Origin: Coffea arabica
Taxonomy: Eukaryota; Streptophyta; Magnoliopsida; Gentianales; Rubiaceae
Direction of reading: 5' to 3'
NCBI RefSeq assembly: GCF_036785885.1
Contig: NC_092323.1
Location: 12,346,501-12,410,500, forward strand
DNA: 64,000 nt
In this document: piece after piece, positions 12,281 through 22,654 of the stretch
How the letters are laid out: the number at the start of each line of letters is the position of its first letter
Position numbering within the stretch: the first letter of the stretch is position 1
Position numbers and translations under genes: made by a program
The notes under the pieces: model-generated
The model's database searches: none
What the model saw: only the letters and a program-made list of their open reading frames with translations
What the model was told of the DNA's origin: nothing

Positions 12281-13909
12281 TCAAAATAAAAGTGGAATAC
12301 TTTGTTCATTCCTGAAGAAGTTACTAGGATCAACCTTGCTCTTTATCCTTGCCAACTTTTCAAAATTGTCTTTGAAGTACATTTCTCCCCATGTCTTTGC
12401 TTCTTCATACTTGTACCCCTCTCCATTGACTCCTAAATCAAGATCCCTGTAATTGATATATGCAGTTCTGGGAGATTGAGAAACAAATGGCTCCATTTTC
12501 TTATGGAGCCTTCTTATCCATTTAATATGCTTGTTGCTCTCACTTTGGTTATTTTGTTTCCAATTTACCAAGTATTGTATGTTATACAATGTCCCACTCC
12601 TATGTGGGAATGGAAGTTCAGACTTGCAAATTTGACTCATTCTTCCACCAAAAGGATCTAATATCATCATGGGACTATCTTCTTCAAGAAACATTTTCTT
12701 TATCAATACCCATGCCTTATCTGGTATTAGTCGTGTAACAAAATCAGATTTTGCTTTGTAATAAGCAGGCATGCTACTTTTGCTCACCAAATACTGCAAC
12801 GAACTTTTAGGTGTTTTTGATGCAAAATAAAGTGCTGATTTGATCCATGGAACTTGATAGCATTCTTTCTTGATACAAGGTTTCCTTTTGCAATTTTTAA
12901 TTTCAGTGGGATCTTGAAAGCAATCTCTAACCTTTATCCGAAATTCCGGCAAGTATCGGCTTGATAAAGCAACAAGCTTATCAGCCGTCCCAAGATACAA
13001 ACCTTGAAAGGAAATCTGAACAATCTTTTCTCCTCCTTTTACAACTGGTGCTGGATTTTGAAGGATCATTCTCACGAAAAGATCTTCAGGAAATTGATGG
13101 GCAATATTTTGCCATCTTTGGATCAATTTTATATTGCCACGATCGAGCTTTCTACGAACTGTGAAAGCTGTAACCTGCTCAGGAACACGAGATAGCTTGA
13201 GTTTCCATGCAAGGATTACCCCAAAACTTGCTCCTCCACCTCCCCTTATAGCCCAAAACAAATCTTCACCCATTTTTCTCCTGTCAAAAATTTGTCCATT
13301 GGCATCCATAACTCTTGCATCTACAACGTTATCAGCAGCAAGACCATACTTTCTTAACAAAGTCCCCACGCCTCCACCACTTATGTGCCCACCTGATCCA
13401 ACTGTAGGACATAGCCCACCAGCAAATGCATGGGTTTTACTTTTTTGAGCAATTGCGTAGTAAAGTTGGCCTAGAGTTACCCCAGTCTGAATCCAGGCAG
13501 TTTCACTTACCAGATCAATATTAATGGATTTGAGATTGCATAGATCAATCATGATGAACGGGGATCGACAGCGGTATGAGAGGCCTTCATAGTCATGTCC
13601 CCCACTCTTGACTCTGACTTGTAAACCAAGCTTTTTGCTGCAAAGAATAATGGCTCTCATTTGGGCCTCATGATATGGTGTGACAATAAAAAGAGGGAAC
13701 GCAGATGTTGAATTTGACCATCTTGAAATCTTTTGGGCATATTTCAGGAGTGATGAGTACTCTGGAGAATTAGGCTTGTGAACATATTCTCCAATGTTTT
13801 CTTTGGATCTGGTGGATATGCAATGAAGAAAATCTTCAAATGCATTACAGGTTACCAAGACAAATAATGGTATCAACACGAGGGATTTAAGAGTATGTCT
13901 ACTACCCAT
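12281..13909 (-). CDS. Berberine bridge enzyme-like FAD-linked oxidase, intronless
   Basis: A single 542-aa open frame with family-typical length. Residues 1-23 form a signal peptide (hydrophobic core SLVLIPLFVLVTCNA), predicting entry to the secretory pathway. The FAD-binding PCMH domain covers about residues 72-245. Its SGGHDYEGLS contains the flavin-linking His105, and GGLCPTVGSGGHISGGG contains Cys167, so bicovalent FAD attachment is expected. The C-terminal BBE domain ends with NYRDLDLG, KTWGEMYF and the usual DPSNFFRNEQSIP. The family oxidises alkaloids, monolignols, oligosaccharides or other alcohols and releases H2O2; the substrate here cannot be assigned. Lack of introns is common in this family. 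Alternatives are reticuline-oxidase-like, oligosaccharide-oxidase or monolignol-oxidase subtypes. Confidence 0.95.
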   Translation of the reverse strand: MGSRHTLKSLVLIPLFVLVTCNAFEDFLHCISTRSKENIGEYVHKPNSPEYSSLLKYAQKISRWSNSTSAFPLFIVTPYHEAQMRAIILCSKKLGLQVRVKSGGHDYEGLSYRCRSPFIMIDLCNLKSINIDLVSETAWIQTGVTLGQLYYAIAQKSKTHAFAGGLCPTVGSGGHISGGGVGTLLRKYGLAADNVVDARVMDANGQIFDRRKMGEDLFWAIRGGGGASFGVILAWKLKLSRVPEQVTAFTVRRKLDRGNIKLIQRWQNIAHQFPEDLFVRMILQNPAPVVKGGEKIVQISFQGLYLGTADKLVALSSRYLPEFRIKVRDCFQDPTEIKNCKRKPCIKKECYQVPWIKSALYFASKTPKSSLQYLVSKSSMPAYYKAKSDFVTRLIPDKAWVLIKKMFLEEDSPMMILDPFGGRMSQICKSELPFPHRSGTLYNIQYLVNWKQNNQSESNKHIKWIRRLHKKMEPFVSQSPRTAYINYRDLDLGVNGEGYKYEEAKTWGEMYFKDNFEKLARIKSKVDPSNFFRNEQSIPLLF

Positions 13910-14900
13910 GGATTCTTTCCTTTTGATGGTTTTGTATAAGAAGAGGTGTAAAATATGCAGACTAAAGTGAGAAAAGATAGAAAAATAATGAATTCAATGC
14001 ATAAAACATTATTTTGGATACTTTATTCCCTATGAGAAACGCAAAATTTGGTTCCATAATGGTAGGAATTAATGCATAGGATATGCTCTGAAACGTACAG
14101 ACAAAATTGGGAAAGTAACAGCAGATCTATATATCTTGAGCAAGCATACTCCCCAAATTAGAGTTTGAGACATTTTAGTCCCCGGTTTTCTTTTTTTGCC
14201 ACTTTCAAATTTTAACCACACAAAATAATGTCAAGGTTTCTTCTATAGTCTAATTAACTTTATTCTACTAGTAAATTTGTAACTGATTTTGTGTGCATGG
14301 TAATTCTTTTATAAAAAAGAAGAGAGGCAAACTCAAGCTTAAGACCAAATATGAAGTCACTAAACAAAATGTTGGGTCCATTTGGTTGGCATGATTTTTT
14401 TGATGTACAAAACAATCATATTCCTAAGTTTGAGTGATTAAACTGAGAATTTGGATTACTTTGAATGACCAAACTGAAATTAACCATATAATTCCAGACC
14501 TCCACCAACAGGACCTACTCCGACCAGTCACATGATCCCAGCCCGTGCACAACCAGCCAATGAATGATCCAGCAACTAACTAATGAGGTCCACAAAAGCT
14601 GTTCTCTCGGCTCTCCTTATCTAGTTATCTTATCTTGACCTAATCTTATCTTAAAGCACAGAAGCATTAGCCAACTATTGGTAACAGTGAATTGTCTGGT
14701 TCAATTCTGGACGACTTTCTTATAGAGCTAATTGGACCTCTCCTAAATTAGGTTAAAATAGGTCTAACCTAATAAAAATAGAGTGCAGATCTAAAGAATA
14801 TAAAGCGTCACAGGCGTATAAACCAATTAATATTCACAATTTCTTATTGCAAACATTGCAATTGTGCTCTATAGTTTTTAGGTGCAGTAACAAAAATAGA
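13910..14900. other. Upstream region of the BBE-like gene, no other gene seen
   Basis: AT-rich sequence that must contain the oxidase promoter. A minus-strand TATA-like run lies near 14130, about 215 bp above the ATG. I see no clear element family or coding frame. Confidence 0.4.
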
Positions 14901-14917
14901 GATGGGATTTTCTATAA

Positions 14918-15594
14918 ATCAATAGCCTTCCAAGCTTATGAATGGTATGAGTTTCGGATCAAAAATTAAAATCCCTATAAATTAATACTCTTTCAACTGT
15001 ACGGTTTCTATTAATTTTAAAAAATTTTCATCCCTGAGTTTGAATAACATCCATTAATCAACAAATTAATAATCAAATCTCCTAATTTTGAAATAAGATT
15101 GTCTACAAATCAATAATCTTCCAAACGTACGAATTGTTTGAGCTTCAAATCAAAAAGTAAAATCTCTAAAAATTAATATAGTATCTCAAGTGTACAATTC
15201 TATTAATTTTAAAATATAATATAGATTCGATTAGTTTCAATAACATTCCTTAATCAATGAGTTAATATAGTATCTATTAATTTAAAAAATGGCTACTTAA
15301 TAAATTCATATTTTAGGAAACTATAATATAAAATCCACACTAATTATTAAGTTATGCTATACAACGGCAAACAAATTTTCTCGAAGTTTCATAAAAAAAT
15401 TATATAGCATTAATCTATTTTCCAAGTGTCTTGGTGTTCTTTTTTGTTCTTTATATTAATAGATCCATATTTATGAAACTATAATATACAATTTTCACAA
15501 ATTATTAATTTATGCTCTGAAATCACCAACAAATTATACGAACATTTCAAAAAAAAAAAAAATAATGTATGGCATTAATCTATTTTCCAAGGGC
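14918..15594. repeat. Degenerate tandem repeats, AT-rich
   Basis: Two diverged copies of one block occur at about 14918-15070 and 15115-15270 (period near 197 bp; shared caatc/ag-ccttccaa..., ...ctattaattttaaaa). A second block is repeated at about 15320-15430 and 15476-15594, both ending TTAATCTATTTTCCAAG. No coding potential. Confidence 0.75.
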
Positions 15595-15731
15595 CTCTAT
15601 GTCCCCTTCTGTTATTTGTATGGATTTTTTTGGTATATAGATAAATATTCTCTGACCCTAATTATATATTTTTGTACTTTCGTTTTCTATGGCACAGTCT
15701 TTTCCTGCTGTTTGATTTTCACATTTCTTCC

Positions 15732-18212
15732 CACTACTACAAAAGTGTCCTTTTATGACATTCAAAAGCGTCATTATAGATCTATGTCATGACGTTTAGG
15801 CTATAATGACGCTCTACTGAAAGCGTCATCCATTCTCGCGTCACGATAGGTTTATGACAGTTTTAAGTGTCCCAATTTATCATTATTATGACATTATTAA
15901 ATGTCATTATTTATGCCTATTATGACACTTTATAATGACAAGAAATGCTTGAGTACAATAACATATCACAACACTTTTTTAATATAAGTAGATAGAAATA
16001 TTATGACACTTTTGAAGAGTAACTAGATCAGGCCTTTATGACATTTTCTACTTGTTAGTATAGCATCCAAATTAAAGTGTTCCAACTTCCTATTGCATAT
16101 TATCTAATGTCAGAAATCACATTTCATCCTGCTGCACAAGCATCTCAGATCCTAAATTTTGAAGGATTGTAACGTAGCTAGTACAATAATACAAAAGAAG
16201 CAATACAATCATCCAAACTTGAGCAAAAGTACATCATCCAAAAAATCCACACCAAAAGTGTCTACAAATTACATACTAATTTAGATGATTTTAAATTAGT
16301 CGTGTACATATGAAGGACACCTTTAACAGCAACTCAACTACAAAGCAAGGAAGATGTCTTCAAAAAATTGCCACTTGACCCAATGTTGCTTATAGTTTTC
16401 TTCAATACTCACCTACAAGTGTCGTAAACCAAACAAGACAAATTACAATTCACACAGGCAAATGAGATGATGAATAAGAAACACAAGCAAATATAAGAGA
16501 AAAAGAATCCACTCCGTGACTAGCATAACTCCGATCCCCACACGTGGACAAGCAAAAATATTCCAGCTTATAAGTTAAACTGGAATAAAAATTCTCAATC
16601 AGCTCTGGATTGGCCTGCTCGAGAAGAAAGGATAATCCCAACAAAAAAGCTTTGGCTGTTGTGCATTTGCTCTGCAGTAGTAACATAAAAATTCTGAAGC
16701 ACACTTGATAGTGGACATAAAATAAGTAACGTTAGATACAGAAAATCACTAATGGTGCATAACAGCATGATAACTGCTGAGCCCAGGAGATTCATCATAA
16801 ATCATAAATGAACAAAAATCAAACTAAAAGCTTTTCTGTTCTAAGTTTAAAGACTATGCTAAGAGTGGGAAACCATTTTACTAATTACAACCCAAAGGTG
16901 ACTGACAGGTTGTAATAAGTAGAGCAAGAAGTTTATCAGTTGAAACAAGCAATAGAAGGACACAATCACTAAAGAGTAGTCCTTCAAAGTAACCTCACAA
17001 CACTTACTTTTCTTTTTTGCATGTTTTCCCGCCATAAGTATTTTATGATAAGGAATATTTTAAGTTATGTAAAGCATCAGAGATTCAAGTCTCTCTTTCT
17101 TTCTTTCTTCTTGTTCTTCTTTTTTATTTTTTAACACAACTACATTGAAAAGTAGGTTCATGAAACAAATATTAAAATACAAAGAAACTGGAAAGTATTA
17201 GGTACTTTAATATAAGGAACAACATATCTGGGCACTGACATTGACATTGAGCTTGCCAATTGGGTAGCAGAATCTGGGCATTGAGGAAGTCAGGCCTACC
17301 CAAGACCCTTGGATCCTCTAACTTAATACATGCCCTTTACAATGGCATTTGAGACAGTTTCTCGTAATTATAGTTTCATAATTTTACTTACTACCTTCAT
17401 CTTTGCAACAAAATCAAGTTTCTTCACATCAGCTTACGATCTCTACATGTTTGTCTACTAATGGTACAGAGCTACTATGTTTAGAAAGTCAACATAACCA
17501 CTAGTTTGTCAGCTACCGAAGTTCATTAATAATCATCTATCTAATGCAGGTTGAAATGCAAAAAGGCAACTACCATACTTCACTTCATGATCTTTAGGTT
17601 TCTAGTGAAATTCAAGAGGCAACAATAAATAGCAGGCTGATTTATTACAAAACCAGAAATTCCACAAGATAAGGAGAACGAATAGTAATACAATATGGAA
17701 ATGCGAATTAACCCTGAAGTAAAGTTACAATAAAACATGGAGACCAGAAATGCATAACACATTCACATAGTTTTCTAGGAAGACAAGCCCCTAATTAGAG
17801 TCAAACAATCTCAGATGCAGTAGGCTTATCCCATACTAACATGTACCTTATAACATCTGTTAGAAGTACCATGTATTCTCATGAGCTCTACTATTCTACA
17901 AGGGACTCTATCCTGAAATCCCAGCAAAATGAGCAGAAACAAGCTCCAAAATTGGGGATGAAAGAGTAGAGCTTGAGATCAGATAGGTTCTGGAGAAGGG
18001 CTTACAAATTTTTTGAAAAAAAGGCGCCTTAGTGGAGAGTTTCAGCATTTTCTGTTTTTTTTTTCAATATGTTTCCAATCATTACGATGTCGTTATGGTG
18101 TCTTCTTTTTCTTTTTAATGACCATTCCTATTGCATGTCATATTAAGATTGTATTATGACATTTTTCTAAAAGTGTCAAGATGTGTCATTAAAGACTATT
18201 TTTGTAGTAGTT
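15732..18212. mobile_element. Non-autonomous CACTA (En/Spm) element, about 2.48 kb
   Basis: The left end reads CACTACTACAAAA from 15732. The right end is its inverted complement ending GTAGTAGTT at 18212, with the terminal base changed from G to T. A 3-bp target duplication, TCC, is present at 15729-15731 and 18213-18215. Subterminal regions carry many copies of a TATGACA/TGTCATA-type motif in both orientations, as in CACTA elements. No transposase frame is visible, so it is a deletion derivative needing a trans-acting transposase. Confidence 0.9.
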
Positions 18213-18796
18213 TCCCTATGTTTATGTTTGGTTTATTGACCGAGTATTATTGCTTTGTTTGTCTTTCCCATGCAATTACATTGTGTACCTTGGAAGAAGG
18301 ATTGAGTCTTGAACGGTAAGATTAGAGAAATTATAAATAGGAGGTTTTCAAAATTTAAAACTTTCTACTTACAAAAAATAAATGTTGTGCACCGTTTCTT
18401 TTAAAACTTTTCTTACATCAACTCTTTTTAATTTATAATCTGCATCAAATGTGCCCATTTGCTTATTTGGCACTCAAATTATCTTATGGCCATTGATCAT
18501 AGTTAAATACGCTTCATCTGCTTTCTCATTTGTTGGGTCTCTGCTAGAGACAGACTTCAAAGCTCATTGGTCATAATTACGTTTCTTATTGCTTATATAT
18601 TTTGACCTAACTTTCTTGTACTTTATTTCACTGCTGCTCACTTTTCATCTTCTCTTTCGTTATTCTGTATCTCCCGGTTGGTAAGCTGCTGTTTTCTGAT
18701 TCTTACTTTTATCTGTAAGAATCTTTTTGTTTTGCTTTATACTTGTTTTATATTTAGTTTCATGATTTGTATACTACTAAAATTTATACTTTTGTT

Positions 18797-19128
18797 CAGT
18801 GGCGGAGCCAGAAAAAATTTTCAGTAGGGACAAAAGCAATACTAAAATTTTTTACTTACTCTTTTTTAGTTTTTTAAGTAAAAAAATATTCACCAACAAG
18901 TTAAAATGAAAAAGACTTATTTGAACTTACTTCAAATGAAATTTTGTGACTCACATATTCTTTTAGAATATTAGTTCATGAATCAATTTAAAAAATCACA
19001 TAATTCTTTCACTTATTTCATAAAAAAACTCTGAAAACACACTTAAAATTATATCAAAATTCTATGGATATTATAGAAATTTAAGGGGAGCAGTGGAGGC
19101 CCGTGCCCCCACCTTAAATCTGCCACTG
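18797..19128. mobile_element. hAT-type MITE, 332 bp
   Basis: Ends are CAGTGGCGGA (18797) and TCTGCCACTG (19128), inverted with one mismatch. They are flanked by a perfect 8-bp target duplication CTTTTGTT at 18789-18796 and 19129-19136. Eight-bp TSDs and CA..TG ends fit the hAT superfamily. No coding capacity. Confidence 0.93.
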
Positions 19129-19136
19129 CTTTTGTT

Positions 19137-20210
19137 GCATTAGTGACTTATTTCTTCTTCTTTCTTTTTGACTGCTATTACCTGATCAGAGATGCATATA
19201 TAGCCTATGATTATCCGCCCTTATTTATTTCTTCTGTTTATGATCATGCATTTATGTCTCCTTTCTCAGTCTTTTTCTCCTGACAAAATTCTCACCTTTT
19301 ACTTCATGTTGCAATGTTGTATCGCAATTTTTGCCTTAATTCCTTCGTCTATCTATTTGTTTACAGTACTCCCTTGCTTTGTATTCGATATAACCGTCGC
19401 TTTCCCGCGCCTTTCTTCCTAACTGCATTTTCTTGTTTGACTGCCAAATAGAGTTCGACCATCATATCTGACAACCTTTGCTAGTCTTTCATGTGTCCTG
19501 CTTTACATAAGGAAACAAAAATATTGAGTATGCATATTCCCCACCTCTTCCTTTAACTTTTATGAATGCTCGCATTTTCATGAACACCTTGCTTTGTTTC
19601 CCATTTTTGTTTTTAAATTTCAAACATGTTTCCAGTAGCATTTAAGCCTTTTCACTATGTTGCCATTTTAGTTTTGCAGCCTAAATTTTTTCCTTTTTTT
19701 TTTTCTTTTGGGATTGTATAGGTGGCTATTCATTTCAGTTCTTAAAATCCACTTGATCACCATAAAATACTTACTTATTTACCTTCAGGATTGGAGTTGC
19801 CCTGTTACCTAATGAATATGTCTACCATCTGTTTATCGTAGATCACTGATGCATGTGATTGCTTTGTCCTTTCTATTCTTTTTTGGCTTGCATGTATTTG
19901 CATGTATGCCTACTTTATATGTAAAAACATATCACCTTATCGTAGTTTATTTTCTAGCAATATATAGTGGGCATTGTTGTTATTCTTGTTTTTTTTCCCT
20001 ACCTATTTCTCTCTTCTGGATTTATTATGAATGCTTGTACATTTTTATTGAAGTTCCTGTGCCCTCTACTGCTACCTTCAATGCTTTATACCTTGTATGT
20101 ATCACGTAAAAGAAACTCCATATCATTTTATGTCACAATTATTACTTGATATAAGGTTCCTTTATTGCTACTAATGCAAGATTCCTTTCATTGCTTTGTG
20201 GCTTTATAAT
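19137..20210. other. Intergenic, no supported feature
   Basis: T-rich sequence between two transposons. The short open frames are leucine/phenylalanine-rich, as expected by chance in pyrimidine-rich DNA. Confidence 0.5.
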
Positions 20211-20539
20211 GATTAAAAACAAAAAAACTCCATGTGGTATACCTAATACACAGAAAAATCCCTCATGGTTTCAAAATATATAAAACGACACCTCATGTTT
20301 TGAACTAAATTGTAAACTAAAAGAATTCGTTAAACTCACTGGATTCCATTAAGTTTACCGTTAAGTTTATCAGATTCCGTTAAGTTTTCTGTTAAATTTA
20401 CCGGATTCTGTTAACTTTAACGAATTGTGTTAGTTTACAATTTAGTTCAAAACATGAGGTGTCGTTTTGTATGTTTTGAAATCACGGACGGCTTTTTTAT
20501 GTATTAGGTATATCACAGGAGGCTTTTTTGCTTTTAACC
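20211..20539. mobile_element. Foldback (Mutator-like) MITE, 329 bp
   Basis: Nearly the whole element is a long inverted repeat, including a perfect 37-bp pair at 20282-20318 and 20432-20468. The outer ends are GATTAAAAACAAAAAA and the complement of GGTTAAAAGCAAAAAA. Imperfect 9-bp flanks CTTTATAAT and CTTTGTATT (7 of 9 match) suggest a Mutator-like 9-bp TSD. The loop region contains repeated GTTAA(A/G)TTTA-type units. Confidence 0.8.
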
Positions 20540-20639
20540 CTTTGTATTATCGTAACCACCATTTCTGTTCACCTAATTATTGCTTGAGTATCATATGCAA
20601 CTATCAATAGCATTGATTATAACATGCATTATCTCGAAA

Positions 20640-21895
20640 GCGCAAGTTTTGCTCCCAGGATGAATGCTGTATAGAAAGAAATCGTCGACGACGAGGAGAA
20701 AGATATGCTGCAGAGGTAGCCAGACACAAAAAAGAGTCTGTTTCGATCGATGAAGCTCAAAATACTACTAGTATTGATTAATAAAAAAAGAGTCTGCTTG
20801 CTCCTGTTTCCATTTGCCCTGTCATGCCAATTTCTAATACAACAGATGTAGTGCTTCTATCCTTCACCCTTTCACGTATCTTTTTCCCTACGTTTATTAT
20901 TCAGACAGTGAATAGCAAAATCTTGACTCTGTTAGGCATATAATCTGCCTTCCTGCAAGAAATGATGCAGTCATAGAAAACATTTTCACTTTCACCATCA
21001 TTTGACATCAATATTCAGTAGCTGTCTTCTCCTATTCATATTGGTAGGTTTTCCATAGCCATCGGACACTCAACTATTGTAATGGATGTTTCCAGTTTCA
21101 TTTATTCCACCATCAGTATTATAGCTGAAGTTGCAGTGGCCACATTGTCAGCACAACCAAGTATCTTGCTGTCCATTCCAGATTGTGCCTATTATATGAA
21201 TCAAGTCATGCTAAACGCTTTTATATGAAACCGTCAAGATTTTGTTGTGCAGTCAGAAAAGTCCGTTTGGCAGGAAAAAAAAAGATGCCAGATAAACTCT
21301 TGCAGCTTTATAAAGCAAACACTCTTAAATCTAGGGAATTTAGACAACGTATCTGGAGTTATAATAATATGTTTGCTTTAATTACATCCTTAGGAGTTCG
21401 CCATGACAAAGAGCTAAGCAGGGAAAAATTATGGCATCTAAACGGGTTGAGTACAGGAACAGATGTATCATTTTGTCAGTCCATAATTAAGGCCTTGTAA
21501 TGGTGAAAGGCATCAAATCTGCAACTCTATTTCCATGATGCGGAATATGAATTGTAAAATGGAGTGGCTCTCTCAAGCAAGTTCAGAAAGTCTATGGTTT
21601 AGCAACTCAAATCTGTTCTTGGTGACAACCCCTATTATGTTTTCATTCAGAGATCAAAAGAAATCGAAGACTTTGACAAATACAACAATTTCCTCAAATC
21701 TGATCCCGGATAAGATTAACATGTTTTTAACCTCCAATTGGCGTTTCAAATTGTAGCAATTTGGTCAAGAAATGATAACATCAATGGAGACAGTTCAAGG
21801 CACGTTGATATCTGCATAAAAGCAGGTGGCAGAAAGATAGTTAAGCAACGTTATGGTTGCTATGACACATTGCAACATCCAATCATATTTGCTTG
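20640..21895 (+). pseudogene. Decayed Helitron Rep/helicase N-terminal fragment
   Basis: Several reading-frame pieces match the helitron-like N-terminal region in order. Near 20670 a basic stretch ERNRRRRGERYAAEVARH resembles the start of these proteins. At 21235-21430 come SRFCCAVRKVRL, LKSREFRQRIWSYNN and FALITSLGV. At about 21690-21715 KSDPG precedes an in-frame stop. At 21757-21895 come VAIW, SSRHVDICIKAGG and QRYGCYDTLQHPIIF. The pieces lie in different frames with stops between them, so the gene is dead. The Rep catalytic and helicase motifs downstream are absent; a MITE begins right after 21895. Helitron termini (5'-TC, 3'-CTRR hairpin) were not identified. Confidence 0.8.
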
Positions 21896-22036
21896 GAAAA
21901 ATAATTTTTTTTAAAAAATTTTTTGCATTTTCCGTGAATACATTTTTTAATTATTTTCTTTACCTCACATAAATCAACTCGCTACAGTATTTTTTTCTAC
22001 AAAAATTCTAAAAGATAGCAATCCAAACAAGACCAA
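21890..22036. mobile_element. MITE-like element abutting the Helitron fragment
   Basis: Shares interior blocks with the copy at 11595-11730. In reverse complement it also resembles 40182-40360 and 59975-60117. The right end CAATCCAAACAAGACC matches the common TTTGGATTG-type terminus. No certain TSD. Confidence 0.5.
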
Positions 22037-22479
22037 AACTCAAATACTTCAGGAGGCTAATCAAACTTGCTTGAGAGGAAATTTGCTTGCTGTTCATCAA
22101 CTCTGAATCAAGTACTCCAATTTAACTCTCCCTCGGAACAAGAATTAAAGCAAAGCACAAAGGTATACCACATGCAGCAAAAGGTACCATCCCCGTGATG
22201 AAAGATTGAGAGCGAGTCCTCAAATTATCCGAAGCCCTAAATTTTTTGTGACTACCAAAGCTTAAAAGTGTCCACTAAACAAATCACTCGACCTCCTCTT
22301 ACGTGGTCGTTTTTTCACGCCCAGCCCAACAAAAATGCAAATTCCTTGAACTTCTTACGTCGTCGTTTTCAACGTCTTCCAAAACTAAAGGGGAAAAAAA
22401 ACTAAAATGAAATGAAAAAGAGTTAAAAGCAATCGAAATTCACAAAGAGGGAATTCATTTGAGTGACCAGTAATACTCC

Positions 22480-22654
22480 ACAAAAGCTAGAGAGAGAAAC
22501 TGAGCAGTGCTGAGGGGGGGGAGAGCAACAAAGAGAGAGAGGGAGAGAGAATTCCACATTCTCAATCTCTCATTATTGTTTCTTTTATTTAACTTCATTT
22601 GTGAATTTTTGATTCGCATTTGTAAATTATTGGTGTAAATTAGAACTGGATTGG
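22480..22654 (+). promoter_or_regulatory. GA-rich 5' leader of the kinesin gene
   Basis: A purine-rich segment with several GAGAGA runs lies 90-160 bp before the start codon at 22655. GA/CT-rich leaders are common in plant 5' UTRs. The transcription start is not determined. Confidence 0.5.

Noticed and set aside
21183..21500. A functional 105-aa small protein
   Set aside because: Its sequence is a piece of a Helitron Rep/helicase protein whose continuation lies in other frames.
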